64,000 nt of DNA from an uncultured Clostridia bacterium (GCA_947627135.1 CANQUV010000003.1:1-64000), one strand, 5' to 3'; numbered from the stretch's first letter, positions 1 through 9,278 are shown. Numbers and translations: made by a program. The notes: a model not told the origin generated them from the sequence alone.

Positions 1-49
1 CAATGTCTTGCAATCCTATGAGTTTTTCGGTAAAATGTTTGTAGAGCAT
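1..49 (-). CDS. Transposase N-terminus, ISL3-like (partial, runs off window)
   Basis: ATG on the minus strand is preceded by GGAGG with a 9-base gap. The visible 16 residues, MLYKHFTEKLIGLQDI, resemble the beginnings of ISL3 transposases, which often open with a short H/F-x-x-K-L-L-G-L stretch. The gene continues beyond base 1. Its position next to a GGCTCT terminal repeat supports the call. Too little is visible to identify the catalytic domain or whether the gene is intact. Confidence 0.4.
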   Translation of the reverse strand, partial: MLYKHFTEKLIGLQDI

Positions 50-188
50 ATTTTTAAACCTCCGTTTCTGGTTTCTTGACAATTCCATTTTAACGGATTT
101 TTCAAATATGCTCTACTCTTTTTTTATTTTCTTATTATTTTTATTTCTGTAGGCTCTATTTGTTACCCCAACATTTATTATAGAGCCT
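1..188 (-). mobile_element. End of an ISL3-family-like insertion sequence (partial)
   Basis: Read on the minus strand, the segment starts with GGCTCTATAATAAATG, which resembles ISL3-family terminal repeats that begin GGCTCT. About 140 bp later comes a well-placed ribosome site and the start of an ORF running off the window. The same GGCTCTA heptamer occurs inverted on the plus strand at 152-158, so bases 150-189 form a hairpin with 10-bp arms. Only one end is in the window, so the family call rests on the repeat and 16 residues and is tentative. Confidence 0.4.
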
Positions 189-250
189 AAATTTATGCTT
201 ATCTAATAATTTATTATATTATATCAGTTTTGTTTTTGACAAAAAATATA

Positions 251-279
251 TTGATTTAATTTTATGAAAGTTGTATAAT
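251..279 (+). promoter_or_regulatory. Promoter of the amylase gene
   Basis: TTGATT (251-256), a 17-base spacer and TATAAT (274-279) match a vegetative sigma-A promoter. It lies about 160 bp before the amylase start, in an AT-rich region with no other gene. Bases 190-250 and 290-420 show nothing else I can name. Confidence 0.6.
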
Positions 280-442
280 TATAATTAGTTATTTGTAGGA
301 GTTTTTATTGTTCATTTTTGTAAAAATAAAAAAGATGTTTTTTATTGCTGCAAATAAATAAATATTATTTTAAAATTTTGTAATTAATGTTTTTCTAAAA
401 CATTAAAATATAAAATAAATAAAGAAAAGAGGTTTTGGAATT

Positions 443-2899
443 ATGAACAAAAAAGTTATAAGCATAGTTTTAACCCTATGCTTGGTGCTTTCATGTATTG
501 CATTGGGCGGCTTTAATTCTTTAGCTGTCGGAACAGATAAGCAGTCTGTTGCAGCCGAAGTAAGCAGCGATATATCATCTGCAAGCACAGGAGCACAAGA
601 TGACATTCAGGGCAGTGCAGTTTTGCATTGTTTTAACTGGTCATTTAATTCCATCAAAGCAAATTTACAGGATATTAAAAATGCAGGCTACACAGCAGTG
701 CAGACTTCGCCCGTTCAGCCTCCAAAGGATTATAGTCCAAATTGGACTGACCAAACTGGACAGTGGTGGAAATTGTATCAACCGCTGGATATCTGTATTG
801 CAGAAGGTAATTCTTGGCTTGGTACAAAATCAGAGCTGAAATCATTGTGTGATGCTGCTGAAAATATGGGTATCAAGGTTATCGTTGATATTGTTGCAAA
901 CCACATGGCTGATGTTGATGGTTCCGGAAACAAAACCAGCAATATTAATTCCGGTGTTAACCCAAAATGGAGAAATAACAATAACTATTGGCACCTTAAT
1001 GACAAATGGGCAAATGATAGCAACCGTTATGATATGACACAGGGTTCAATACAACAACCTGACCTTAATACAGGCAACAGCGATATTCAAAATGCTTACA
1101 AGAATCTTCTTATTGACTGTATTAAGCAAGGTGTAGACGGATTCCGTTTTGATGCTGCAAAGCATATTGAATTACCGTCAGACAGCGGCTGCGGAAGTCA
1201 GTTCTGGCCAACAGTTATAAACGGTTCAAAGAACAGTACAAGCAATAAGATATTTTATTACGGAGAAATTCTTAACGGCTGCGCAACAAGTATTTCAAAC
1301 TATACTCAATATATGAGTGTTACTGAAAACGAATCAAGTGATGCAGTATTAGCTTCAGCAAACAGCGGTAATGCATCAGGAATGGCAAATCCAAGTTTTC
1401 AAAAGGGAGCATCCCCCGACAAAGTAGTATTATGGGCTGAATCCCACGACACATATATGGGTAGTTCAGGTAATACTAAAAATATTTCAGATGACAAAAT
1501 TGTAAAAGCATGGGCTATGGTAGGCTCAAGAGCCCAAGCTATGTCACTTTATTTTGCTAGACCTGCTGCTACAATGGGTTCTCCAAGTACAAACACAACA
1601 TGGAAATCTAAAGCAGTAACAGAGATAAATAAATTTAAAAATTATTTTAATGGACAGAGTGAATACCTTGCTTCAAGCGGAAATATTGCATACAATGAGC
1701 GTGGTACAACAGGAGTAGTACTTGTAAATGCAACAGGAACAAGTACATCTGTAAATGTTAAAGCAAACAAAATGCAAAACGGCACATATAAAGATGCAAT
1801 TACAGGCTCCACATTTACAGTTTCAAACGGACAAATTTCAGGACAAATCGGTTCAACAGGTGTTGCTGTTGTTTATAATGCAGGACCGGAACCTACAACA
1901 GAACCTACAACAGCGCCTACAACAGCACCTACAACTGCACCTACAACTGCACCTGTGAAAGAAAAGGTTTTAATTGGAGATACAAATACTGATAATACAG
2001 TAAATGTAAAAGATGCTACATTGATTCAGTTATATTTAGCAAAGTTGGGATCATTAAATTCAAAACAAGTTATTGCTGCAGATGTTGATTATAATGATGA
2101 CGTAAACATCAGAGATGTAACATATATTCAGCTGTACTGTTTAGACATAAAGGCAGCTAACACACATGTTGGCGAATATAAAGAAATTTCAGACGATCCT
2201 ACTATTCCTACAACAACACAGCCTATTACACAGCCTACAACACAGCCTACATCACAACCAATAACAGACCCTGTACCAAATGTTATTAAGTTTACTGACA
2301 ATCAGGGTTGGGGAAGTGTAAATGCTTATTTCTGGAGTGACAGTCAGAGCGATATAGGCGGCGTATGGCCCGGAACACCAATGAATCTTGACGGACCAAA
2401 TGAATTTAATGAAAATGTATTTTCAATACAAATTCCGGCAGGTGCAACTTATGTAATTTTTTCTGGTGGTTCAGACCAGACAGTAGATATTCCGCTAACT
2501 GGTGAAGAGGGATATTATACAGACGGTAGTAAAGACGATAAAGGACATTTCAATGTAAAACCATGGTCGGGTGGAGGAGATGATCCTACAGACCCGTTAC
2601 CATCAGGAACAGTCAAGTTTACAGATAATCAAAATTGGGGTACAGTTTATGCTTACTTCTGGGATGATGGCGGAAATGCTTTGGCAGGTCAATGGCCGGG
2701 AACCCAGATGAATTCTGATGGACCTAACGGTTTTGGTGAAAATGTATTTTCAATTAGTATCCCTTCAGGTGCAACTTATGTGATTTTTTCAGGAGGTTCA
2801 GACCAGACGGTTAATATTCCATTGACCGGAGCTGAAGGATATTATACAAAAGGAACAAGAGATGGCGAAGGTCATTTAGAGGCATTCCCTTGGGAATAA
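443..2899 (+). CDS. Secreted GH13 alpha-amylase with dockerin and two CBM26-like modules
   Basis: This protein hydrolyses alpha-1,4 bonds in starch outside the cell. A signal peptide (residues 1-30) is followed by a GH13 barrel at about 50-480. Region I is DIVANH (149-154). Catalytic Asp237 sits in GFRFDAAKH, Glu275 in YYGEIL, and the transition-state Asp336 in ESHD. A PTTEPTTAP linker leads to a type I dockerin at about 510-570 with two calcium F-hand repeats (DTNTDNTVNVKD and DVDYNDDVNIRD). After a second Thr/Pro linker come two near-identical starch-binding modules (about 614-707 and 722-816) with the KFTDNQ...VWPGT pattern of CBM26. The dockerin implies docking to a cohesin scaffold, as in the Ruminococcus bromii amylosome; no scaffoldin is in this window. 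It is a single-gene unit with its own promoter and terminators. Confidence 0.93.
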   Translation: MNKKVISIVLTLCLVLSCIALGGFNSLAVGTDKQSVAAEVSSDISSASTGAQDDIQGSAVLHCFNWSFNSIKANLQDIKNAGYTAVQTSPVQPPKDYSPNWTDQTGQWWKLYQPLDICIAEGNSWLGTKSELKSLCDAAENMGIKVIVDIVANHMADVDGSGNKTSNINSGVNPKWRNNNNYWHLNDKWANDSNRYDMTQGSIQQPDLNTGNSDIQNAYKNLLIDCIKQGVDGFRFDAAKHIELPSDSGCGSQFWPTVINGSKNSTSNKIFYYGEILNGCATSISNYTQYMSVTENESSDAVLASANSGNASGMANPSFQKGASPDKVVLWAESHDTYMGSSGNTKNISDDKIVKAWAMVGSRAQAMSLYFARPAATMGSPSTNTTWKSKAVTEINKFKNYFNGQSEYLASSGNIAYNERGTTGVVLVNATGTSTSVNVKANKMQNGTYKDAITGSTFTVSNGQISGQIGSTGVAVVYNAGPEPTTEPTTAPTTAPTTAPTTAPVKEKVLIGDTNTDNTVNVKDATLIQLYLAKLGSLNSKQVIAADVDYNDDVNIRDVTYIQLYCLDIKAANTHVGEYKEISDDPTIPTTTQPITQPTTQPTSQPITDPVPNVIKFTDNQGWGSVNAYFWSDSQSDIGGVWPGTPMNLDGPNEFNENVFSIQIPAGATYVIFSGGSDQTVDIPLTGEEGYYTDGSKDDKGHFNVKPWSGGGDDPTDPLPSGTVKFTDNQNWGTVYAYFWDDGGNALAGQWPGTQMNSDGPNGFGENVFSISIPSGATYVIFSGGSDQTVNIPLTGAEGYYTKGTRDGEGHLEAFPWE

Positions 2900-2915
2900 C
2901 AAAAAGAATTTTATA

Positions 2916-2946
2916 AATAAGAGCAGGATTAAATCCTGCTCTTATT
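2916..2946 (+). terminator. Terminator hairpin after amylase
   Basis: A 14-bp perfect stem AATAAGAGCAGGAT / ATCCTGCTCTTATT with a 3-base loop begins 17 bases after the amylase stop codon. It lacks a long T tail, but a second hairpin follows directly. Confidence 0.65.
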
Positions 2947-2956
2947 GAAAAATAAT

Positions 2957-2992
2957 AAAGCTCGGATAAGACGATAATCTTAACCGAGCTTT
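2957..2992. terminator. Bidirectional terminator between convergent genes
   Basis: AAAGCTCGG ... CCGAGCTTT forms a stem followed by T-rich sequence on both strands. It sits between the convergent amylase and alkaline phosphatase genes and could end transcription from either side. Confidence 0.65.
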
Positions 2993-3075
2993 TACTTATT
3001 ATGAAAAAGATATTGAATTACGCACTTTTAAATGTTTAAGTTGTTTTTTATTATGAAAAAACTCTTTTAATGTTG

Positions 3076-4293
3076 TTATACATTTTTTTCGTTTAAGAAT
3101 TTTACTTCAGCCTGACCGTAGGTTTTGTTTAACTGTTCTCTTATTGCTTTGCTTATGTCTGTGTTTTCAATTGTATTTTCGGCAAATAATTTATCAGATT
3201 GTGCGCCTGCCGCCATAAGCAAAACGTTTGTACTTGTGTGTTCACCGCCTGAAGTAAAACAATTATCGTTAATGTCTTCCGGCTTTGCGTTTTCCGGTAA
3301 AGTAACTCCTCCTGTTTCGTGATCAGCAGTTACAATAACAAGCGTACCCGGATTTTTTTCTGCCCATGAAAGAACAGAATTAACTGCTTTGTCAAAGCTT
3401 TGCATTTCCTTTAAGGTGCCTTCCATATCAACTTCTTGTTCCTGAATGTCAATATTGCTTCCTTCAATCATCAGGAAAAATCCGTTATCATTATTAAGCA
3501 AATCAAGTGCTTTTTCTGACATAGTCGATAGTGAAGGTACGGCATCTCCGAAAATTCCTGCATAAGAGAACAATCCTAATGCTTTTTTCGTTCCGTCAAG
3601 TTTAAGAAGACTTTCTTCGTCCGTTACATATTCATAATCGTTTTTTTCAGCAGTCTTTTTAGTACTTCCTCTGTAATACTCGCTGCCGCCGCCAAACAAA
3701 ACATCTACATTTGCGTTGACCATTTGCTTGAACAGTGTATTATAAACTGAACGGGCATTATAATGACAAACCATACCTGCCGGTGTTGCATGAGGCATAA
3801 TTTGAGTTACTACAAGTCCTGTTTTTAAACCTCTTGCTTTGGCAAATTCAACCATTGTTTCAACAGGTTCTCCGTTTTCATCAACGCCTAAATATTTATT
3901 TTCTGTCTTAATTCCACAACTCATAGCAGTCGATGCAGCAGCACTGTCAGTAGTACCTGAAAGAGAGTCTGTTTTTACATAAACCGTATTTTTGATTCCC
4001 TGCATAACAAGATTGTCACCTTTAACAATTTGCGAACCTTTAATAATGTTTTCGCCCATACCGTCGCCTATCATAAGAATAACATTTTTAACCGGCTCAT
4101 CAGAGTTCAGATCATATTCTTTAAAATCTACCCATTCAAGTTTGTCTGTTTCAAGAGCAGAAACAGTAGTTTCTTCAGCTTGTGAGACAGCAGAAGTTGT
4201 TTCTTTTGACGGTTGATTTTCCTGTGATACTTGACATCCGCAAAAGCCTGCCGCCATTATCAATGATAATATAATGCCTAAAAATCGTTTCAT
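3076..4293 (-). CDS. Alkaline phosphatase, lipoprotein
   Basis: This is an exported phosphomonoesterase that would release phosphate outside the membrane. The 405-residue form starts at the internal ATG, which has GGAGG 6 bases upstream; the ORF-track start lies 17 codons earlier without a ribosome site. The N-terminus MKRFLGIILSLIMAAGFCGC is a lipoprotein signal ending in a Cys. The family motifs are present: VILMIGDGMG (metal-binding Asp), TDSAAAST (nucleophile Ser region) and VTADHETGG (metal-binding Asp/His). A Ser/Thr/Glu-rich stretch after the Cys would tether the domain to the membrane. It lies 19 bases downstream of a HAD phosphatase gene on the same strand, so the two are probably cotranscribed. 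Confidence 0.92.
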   Translation of the reverse strand: MKRFLGIILSLIMAAGFCGCQVSQENQPSKETTSAVSQAEETTVSALETDKLEWVDFKEYDLNSDEPVKNVILMIGDGMGENIIKGSQIVKGDNLVMQGIKNTVYVKTDSLSGTTDSAAASTAMSCGIKTENKYLGVDENGEPVETMVEFAKARGLKTGLVVTQIMPHATPAGMVCHYNARSVYNTLFKQMVNANVDVLFGGGSEYYRGSTKKTAEKNDYEYVTDEESLLKLDGTKKALGLFSYAGIFGDAVPSLSTMSEKALDLLNNDNGFFLMIEGSNIDIQEQEVDMEGTLKEMQSFDKAVNSVLSWAEKNPGTLVIVTADHETGGVTLPENAKPEDINDNCFTSGGEHTSTNVLLMAAGAQSDKLFAENTIENTDISKAIREQLNKTYGQAEVKFLNEKNV

Positions 4294-4312
4294 AAATTGC
4301 CTCCTAAATTTA

Positions 4313-4873
4313 TTAAAATTCCCATGGCTTAATTTTTTCGCCATAGACTAAAAAAGCCTTGTCTGAAATTTCTGCAAGAGGTGTATCACTTTTGCTGTCA
4401 GAGTAAAACTTATCGATTTTTGCATTTTTAAAGTATTTTTTAAAAACTTTTACTTTTTCCTTTCCGTGACAGTTTACACCTGTGTATTTTCCTGTGTTTT
4501 TATCAACAACCGAAGCTAATAAATTTTTTATTCCAAGGTCATCGCAAATTGGTTTAAGTAAAAAAACAGGTGATGCAGATATGATAACATCGTCATCTTT
4601 TTTCTGATTTAAGTACCACTTTTTTATATTTTTTTTATGTTTTTTCCAAAAGTCATCCAAATCTTCAGGATATTTTACGTACCTAAGAAATTTGTACATA
4701 CTCTCTTTAAATTCAGTTTTTGTACCCTTTTTAAATAAATAATATTTTAATGCCGATTTTATTAATGAAGAAGTAGTAAAAAAAATTTTTTTATGCCTTT
4801 TCAGCGAAAAAATATAAAAATCAAAAGTTGAGTCGCCATCATAAATGGTATTGTCAAAATCGTAAACATTCAT
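4313..4873 (-). CDS. HAD-family (SerB-like) phosphatase
   Basis: This is a cytoplasmic HAD-superfamily phosphatase of the IB/phosphoserine-phosphatase type. Motif I is DFDNTIYDGD with the nucleophile Asp. Motif II is ISASP, and motif III/IV is YSDSKSDTPL. The protein is 186 residues from the second Met; the ORF track begins 8 codons earlier. I prefer the second Met because close relatives begin MNVYDFD, although neither start has a strong ribosome site. A TTGAAC-17-TATAAT promoter lies just upstream and the alkaline phosphatase gene follows. The substrate cannot be told from sequence. Confidence 0.8.
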   Translation of the reverse strand: MNVYDFDNTIYDGDSTFDFYIFSLKRHKKIFFTTSSLIKSALKYYLFKKGTKTEFKESMYKFLRYVKYPEDLDDFWKKHKKNIKKWYLNQKKDDDVIISASPVFLLKPICDDLGIKNLLASVVDKNTGKYTGVNCHGKEKVKVFKKYFKNAKIDKFYSDSKSDTPLAEISDKAFLVYGEKIKPWEF

Positions 4874-4915
4874 ATAGTTATCATAAATTCCTAACATTAT
4901 TGGTTTATATTACTG

Positions 4916-4944
4916 ATTATAATGGCAAAATATGAAAAGTTCAA
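4916..4944 (-). promoter_or_regulatory. Promoter for the HAD phosphatase / alkaline phosphatase unit
   Basis: On the minus strand TTGAAC, a 17-base spacer and TATAAT form a near-consensus sigma-A promoter. Transcription would begin within about 15 bases of the first ATG, which favours use of the second Met of the HAD gene. I see no PHO-box repeat. Confidence 0.55.
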
Positions 4945-4984
4945 TATATAAATACCAAAAGTAAGTTACAAAATTGAAATTCTA

Positions 4985-5013
4985 TTGTTTATTTTTGGGT
5001 TTTAGTGTATATT
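4985..5013 (+). promoter_or_regulatory. Promoter for the DUF5685-dnaJ operon
   Basis: TTGTTT, 17 bases, TATATT precede the DUF5685 gene. Transcription would start near 5020, after the ORF-track start codon (5005) and before the AAAGGTG site, supporting the start at 5044. Confidence 0.5.
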
Positions 5014-5043
5014 AAAATAGAATTACTATTTAAAGGTGAAGAA

Positions 5044-5910
5044 ATGTTTGGCTACATAAAGATTCATAAAGACGAACTGTTAGTTAGAGAATATGAAGCT
5101 TATAAGTCTGTTTACTGCGGACTTTGCAAAAAATTAGGTAAAGAATATACTTTTCTTTCTCGATTTATACTAAGCTATGACTCCACCTTTTATGCTATTT
5201 TTTTAATGTCACAAAATTATAAATGCACAGGTTTTGAAAGAAAACGCTGTACCTGTAATCCTCTCAAAAAATGTACTTTTTGCAAAGGCGGAGACGAAGC
5301 ACTTTCGAAAGCGGCGGCTTTGTCGGTAATTCTTTCATATTATAAGCTTGAAGATGATGTTAATGACAGCAAATTTTTTAAAAGAGCATTAATAAAACTT
5401 ATAAAGCCTGTTTTTTCATGTTGGCGAAAAAAAGCGGCAAAAAGATTTCCTATAATTGATATGTATGCAAAAGAAATGCTTTATTCCCAATTTGAAGCAG
5501 AAAAGAATAAGGACTGCTGTCTGGATATGGCGGCAGAGCCTACGGCAAAGCTTTTGTCAAATATTTTGTCGATAGAATCAGAAGATAAAACATTAAAAGC
5601 AGTTTATGAGCAATTTGGATATCATATAGGAAGATGGATTTATTTAATGGACGCAGTTGATGATTTAAGGGATGATATTAAAAAACACAATTTTAATCCG
5701 TTAATGCTGTTAAGAGAAGAAGAAAGAAATACAGAAAGTTACAGAATAATTTTAAGCAGATGTCTTGCACAGGCATTTAATGCCTATAATTTAATAGATA
5801 TAACAGATTTTAAGGGAATACTTAATAATATAATTTTAAAAGGCCTGCCATTAATGCAAGAAAAAGTGTTAAAAGGTAAGAAAGGAGACAGAAATGAGAG
5901 ATCCGTATGA
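5044..5910 (+). CDS. DUF5685 family protein
   Basis: This is a 288-residue protein matching the DUF5685 pattern: it opens [32 protein letters not shown] and carries a Cys-rich stretch [15 protein letters not shown] near residue 75. These clustered cysteines could bind metal. No membrane segment is evident and the function is unknown. The start was moved 13 codons downstream of the ORF-track start because AAAGGTG lies 7 bases before this ATG. The 3' end overlaps the dnaJ-like gene by 17 bases, so the two are translationally coupled, and a role linked to a J-domain chaperone is plausible but inferred. Confidence 0.75.
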   Translation: MFGYIKIHKDELLVREYEAYKSVYCGLCKKLGKEYTFLSRFILSYDSTFYAIFLMSQNYKCTGFERKRCTCNPLKKCTFCKGGDEALSKAAALSVILSYYKLEDDVNDSKFFKRALIKLIKPVFSCWRKKAAKRFPIIDMYAKEMLYSQFEAEKNKDCCLDMAAEPTAKLLSNILSIESEDKTLKAVYEQFGYHIGRWIYLMDAVDDLRDDIKKHNFNPLMLLREEERNTESYRIILSRCLAQAFNAYNLIDITDFKGILNNIILKGLPLMQEKVLKGKKGDRNERSV

Positions 5911-6517
5911 GGTTTTGGGAATAACGAGAAATGCAACTGATGATGAAGTAAAATCAGCATATAGAAAACTTGCGAAGAAATATCATCCTGATAATTATAA
6001 TAACAGTCCTTTGGCATCTGTTGCGGAAGAAAAAATGAAAGAGATCAACGAAGCTTATGACGCAATAAGTTCAGAGCGTAAAGGCGGTAATACTAATAAC
6101 GGTACAAACGGTTATTACGGCGGCTACGGAGGATATCAGAGGAATAATTATACGGGAAGCACCGAATACTTAAATGTACGCCAGCTAATACAGCAGGGAA
6201 GGATCCAGCAAGCTGAACAAATTCTTGATAATGTAGATTTAAACAGCAGAAGTGCAGAGTGGTATTTTTTAAGAGGAATGTGTTATTATCGTAAAGGCTG
6301 GACGCAGCAAGCAGCATCACATTTTCAGACTGCATGTAATATGGATCCTAATAATCAGGAATATAGATCAGCTGTAAATAGTATGAATAACCAAGGAAAC
6401 TACGGTTATGGAGGTTACAATACAGCCGGAAACGCAGGCAGTCAATGCAGTATATGTGATATTTGTACTGCAATTTGGTGTGCAGATTGCTGTTGCGATT
6501 GTGCAAGAGGCTGTTAA
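5894..6517 (+). CDS. J-domain protein with TPR-like and Cys-rich C-terminus
   Basis: Residues 1-65 are a J domain with the HPD tripeptide (KKYHPDNY), so the protein should stimulate an Hsp70 partner. A Gly/Tyr/Asn-rich linker follows, then a helical repeat region resembling a TPR (about 90-160, [14 protein letters not shown]). The C-terminus has nine cysteines in about 25 residues ([23 protein letters not shown]), which may bind metal or be lipid-modified. At 207 residues it is a short specialised J protein, not the main DnaJ, since it lacks the CxxCxGxG zinc repeats. The AAAGGAG site is 7 bases upstream. Confidence 0.82.
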   Translation: MRDPYEVLGITRNATDDEVKSAYRKLAKKYHPDNYNNSPLASVAEEKMKEINEAYDAISSERKGGNTNNGTNGYYGGYGGYQRNNYTGSTEYLNVRQLIQQGRIQQAEQILDNVDLNSRSAEWYFLRGMCYYRKGWTQQAASHFQTACNMDPNNQEYRSAVNSMNNQGNYGYGGYNTAGNAGSQCSICDICTAIWCADCCCDCARGC

Positions 6518-6527
6518 GGTGGGGTTT

Positions 6528-7064
6528 ATGAATAGCAGTAAAATTGCTTACAAGGTGGCATTGTGCGGAGTTTTATCCGCACTTTCCCTTGTTTTTATGA
6601 TGTTTACAACAATAATTCCCGTTGGTACTTATGCTCTGCCGATAATGGCAGGAATTCTGCTTGTATCGGTGGTAATTGAATTCAATGCAAAATGGGCATT
6701 AGCAGTATTTTTTGTAGTGTCTGTTTTGTCTTTTTTACTTTCGGGAGATAGAGAAGCGGTATTGTACTTTATAATGTTTTTCGGTTTTTATCCCATAGTT
6801 AAGAGCTATTTTGAAAAGATAAAATCTAAATTATTTCAATGGATTTTAAAATATTCTCTGTTTAATGTATGTATGATAGTCTCATTTTATATTGGAATTT
6901 ACCTTTTAGGCGTACCCATAGAGTCATTTGAAATATTCGGGTATAATCTTCCGATTGTTTTTCTTTTTATCGGAAACCTTGTATTTTTCTTTTATGATAG
7001 ATGTGTAACTGTTGTTATAATCAACTACATAACAAAATGGAGAAATAAACTGATTAAATATTGA
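6528..7064 (+). CDS. Polytopic membrane protein, ECF S-component-like
   Basis: This protein has 178 residues and about five hydrophobic segments. It starts at an internal ATG (AAGGTGGGG site) rather than at the ORF-track start, which would lie inside the dnaJ-like gene. The N-terminal pattern MNSSKIAYKVALCGVLSALSLVFM resembles substrate-binding subunits of energy-coupling factor transporters. No substrate motif stands out and no ECF ATPase genes are nearby, so this is a tentative fold-level call. It begins 10 bases after the J-domain gene and shares its operon. Confidence 0.6.
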   Translation: MNSSKIAYKVALCGVLSALSLVFMMFTTIIPVGTYALPIMAGILLVSVVIEFNAKWALAVFFVVSVLSFLLSGDREAVLYFIMFFGFYPIVKSYFEKIKSKLFQWILKYSLFNVCMIVSFYIGIYLLGVPIESFEIFGYNLPIVFLFIGNLVFFFYDRCVTVVIINYITKWRNKLIKY

Positions 7065-7071
7065 GTTTATG

Positions 7072-7100
7072 TTGAATTAAAATTGATTTTATAGTATAAT
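7072..7100 (+). promoter_or_regulatory. Promoter for the Big2/GH24 gene
   Basis: TTGAAT, a 17-base spacer and TATAAT lie in the 108-base gap after the membrane protein gene, about 70 bases before the next start codon. Confidence 0.6.
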
Positions 7101-7172
7101 TTATAAAATAGTATTAATTGAAAGATTTAAATGATTTAAATATAATTTATTGATATTTTAAAGGTGTTTATT

Positions 7173-9278
7173 ATGAAAAAATACGACTTTATAAAAAAAA
7201 TATCATCTGTCTTTCTCGTAGGAATAATGTCATTTACTGCGGCAGTTTTATCAGCAGAAGCCGAACAGTTACCTTCAAATTCAGCTTATGACCAATCCTA
7301 TGTTGATGAAATAATCGGTAAAGAGTCATCAAAAAATAATATGAAGAACAATGTTTATCTTTCTGAAAAAATAATCTCAATTGATTTGGGAGACACTTTT
7401 AAGCTTCAGGCATTTGTTTCAAGCAATAAAACTGTTATGCATTCAGTTGAATTTTCAAGCAGTAATAATTCTGTGGCAACTGTTGATAATAATGGAAATG
7501 TAACAGGTATTGCAGAGGGTAAGTGTACTGTAACGGTAAAAGTTAAAGGTTCCAATAAAACAGCAAGCTGTACAGTAAATGTTAATGGCAGAATAGAACC
7601 TACAACCGAACCGACGACCCAGCCTACAACAGCTAAACCGACGACACCGCCCACAACAGCAAAGCCTACAACTCCTCCCACAACGGTTAAACCTACATCA
7701 GTTGACGAGAATGTATCTTTATCACAAACATCCGCGACAATTTATAAAGGCTGTAACTTTATTCTAAAAGCAACAAGCAGTGCATCTGTAAGCTTTAAAA
7801 GTTCTAATACAAGCGTTGCAACAGTTGACTCAAAAGGAATTATCAGTGCTGTATCAGCAGGAACTGCAACTATTACTGCTTCAACAAAAACCAAGAGTGC
7901 AACCTGTAAAATAACAGTAAAAACAGGTTCAAGCGTAAATATTTCCAATACTTCAAAAACTATTTGCAGAACACAATCATTGTTGCTTTCATCTTCAAAC
8001 AGCGTAACTTGGAGCTCTAGTGACACATCTGTTGCTACGGTTTCTTCAAAAGGTGTAGTTTATGGCGTATCAGCAGGATATGTTGTGATTTCGGCAAAAA
8101 CATCAAGTGGAGAAGCAACCTGCCTTTTGACGGTTAACTCTGCTCCTCCAATAAGATTTGCTTATGTATCTCCCAATTCAGCATCAAAAAATTCAACTGT
8201 TAACTTTAAAACTATTACAGATAAAAACAGAACAGCCGTTAAATTTGAATATACAATAAATGGAACTACAAAAACAGTTAATGCCACAAGCAAAGAGTCA
8301 GACGGAAATAATTATATCTGGACTGCATCTGTTAAACTTACTGCTGCCGGAGAATATAATGTTGTTGCCTATGCACAGTATAATAATACTGAAAAATGGA
8401 GTACCTGTGCAGAAGCAAAGACAACTGCATTTGTAACATCAGCATCCAATTTAACGGAAACATCTAATGAAAAAAGAAGGGTAAGCGACAGTGCTATTAA
8501 TATCATAGCAACATTTGAGGGCTTTTTAAGTACGCTTACTGACGATATTCTTACCGGAGATCCTACAATAGGTTATGGACGCGTAATTTATCCGGGAAAT
8601 GTTTTTTATAATAATTTGACAAAAAAAGAGGCCTATGCTTATCTTACACAGTCAGTAAATAATGACGGATACGCCTCAAGTGTTAATACATATTTGTTAA
8701 ACCGAAACGCAAAATTTAATCAACAGCAGTATGACGCTTTGGTTTGCTTTGCGTATAATGTAGGAGTGAACGCACTTCCCAACGACGATGATTTAGCGGC
8801 AGTATTTTTTAATAATACAACTGCTGTTTCAACATCATCAAGCAAATATATAGGACAATCCTGTTATGTAAGCGGAGATTATGTAAATATAAGATCAGGT
8901 CCGAATACAGACTCAAGCATTTTGACAAATGTAAGGATAAATACAACAGCAACGCTTTTAAGCACGACCCTTTACAGCGGAAGCGGATTAAATTGGTATT
9001 ATATTCAGCTGTCAAACGGAATAAAGGGATATATTTGTTCTGATTATTTAAGTTTTCAGGGAACAGGAACAATGTACGACTTATCAAAAGTAAATAAAAA
9101 TGATTTCATTAAAAATTTCCTTCAATGGCACCACGCAGGAGGATGTATAAAAGGACTTTTAAACAGAAGAGTTGATGAGGCAGAAATGTTTATGTACGGC
9201 GATTATGTACAAGACGGAAGCTTAAATAAATATAATTTCAAATTTACATGTAAAAATAACCCTTATTTTTACATTTAG
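7173..9278 (+). CDS. Secreted Big2-repeat protein with GH24 lysozyme interrupted by an SH3b domain
   Basis: This is a 701-residue exported protein, probably a cell-wall muramidase. A signal peptide (1-30) is followed by a Big2 immunoglobulin-like domain (about 60-140), a Thr/Pro linker (PTTEPTTQPTTAKP), two more Big2 repeats with SSNTSVATVDSKG-type signatures, and a further Ig-like region to about 425. A GH24 phage-lysozyme-like domain begins near 437 (ATFEGF with the catalytic Glu, GDPTIGYG with the Asp/Thr positions). An SH3b domain (YVNIRSGPNTDSS..., about 560-632) is inserted before the domain's final helix (GLLNRRVDEAEMF). It starts at the ATG after AAAGGTG, 3 codons after the ORF-track GTG. 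proC follows 17 bases later. Confidence 0.85.
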   Translation: MKKYDFIKKISSVFLVGIMSFTAAVLSAEAEQLPSNSAYDQSYVDEIIGKESSKNNMKNNVYLSEKIISIDLGDTFKLQAFVSSNKTVMHSVEFSSSNNSVATVDNNGNVTGIAEGKCTVTVKVKGSNKTASCTVNVNGRIEPTTEPTTQPTTAKPTTPPTTAKPTTPPTTVKPTSVDENVSLSQTSATIYKGCNFILKATSSASVSFKSSNTSVATVDSKGIISAVSAGTATITASTKTKSATCKITVKTGSSVNISNTSKTICRTQSLLLSSSNSVTWSSSDTSVATVSSKGVVYGVSAGYVVISAKTSSGEATCLLTVNSAPPIRFAYVSPNSASKNSTVNFKTITDKNRTAVKFEYTINGTTKTVNATSKESDGNNYIWTASVKLTAAGEYNVVAYAQYNNTEKWSTCAEAKTTAFVTSASNLTETSNEKRRVSDSAINIIATFEGFLSTLTDDILTGDPTIGYGRVIYPGNVFYNNLTKKEAYAYLTQSVNNDGYASSVNTYLLNRNAKFNQQQYDALVCFAYNVGVNALPNDDDLAAVFFNNTTAVSTSSSKYIGQSCYVSGDYVNIRSGPNTDSSILTNVRINTTATLLSTTLYSGSGLNWYYIQLSNGIKGYICSDYLSFQGTGTMYDLSKVNKNDFIKNFLQWHHAGGCIKGLLNRRVDEAEMFMYGDYVQDGSLNKYNFKFTCKNNPYFYI

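Noticed and set aside
1890-1970. Tandem nucleotide repeats in the amylase linker as a separate repeat element
   Set aside because: They encode the PTTAPTTAP linker and are explained by the protein.
7406-8026. Minus-strand ORFs opposite the Big2 repeats
   Set aside because: Low-complexity shadows created by Thr/Pro and Ser/Val repeats on the coding strand.
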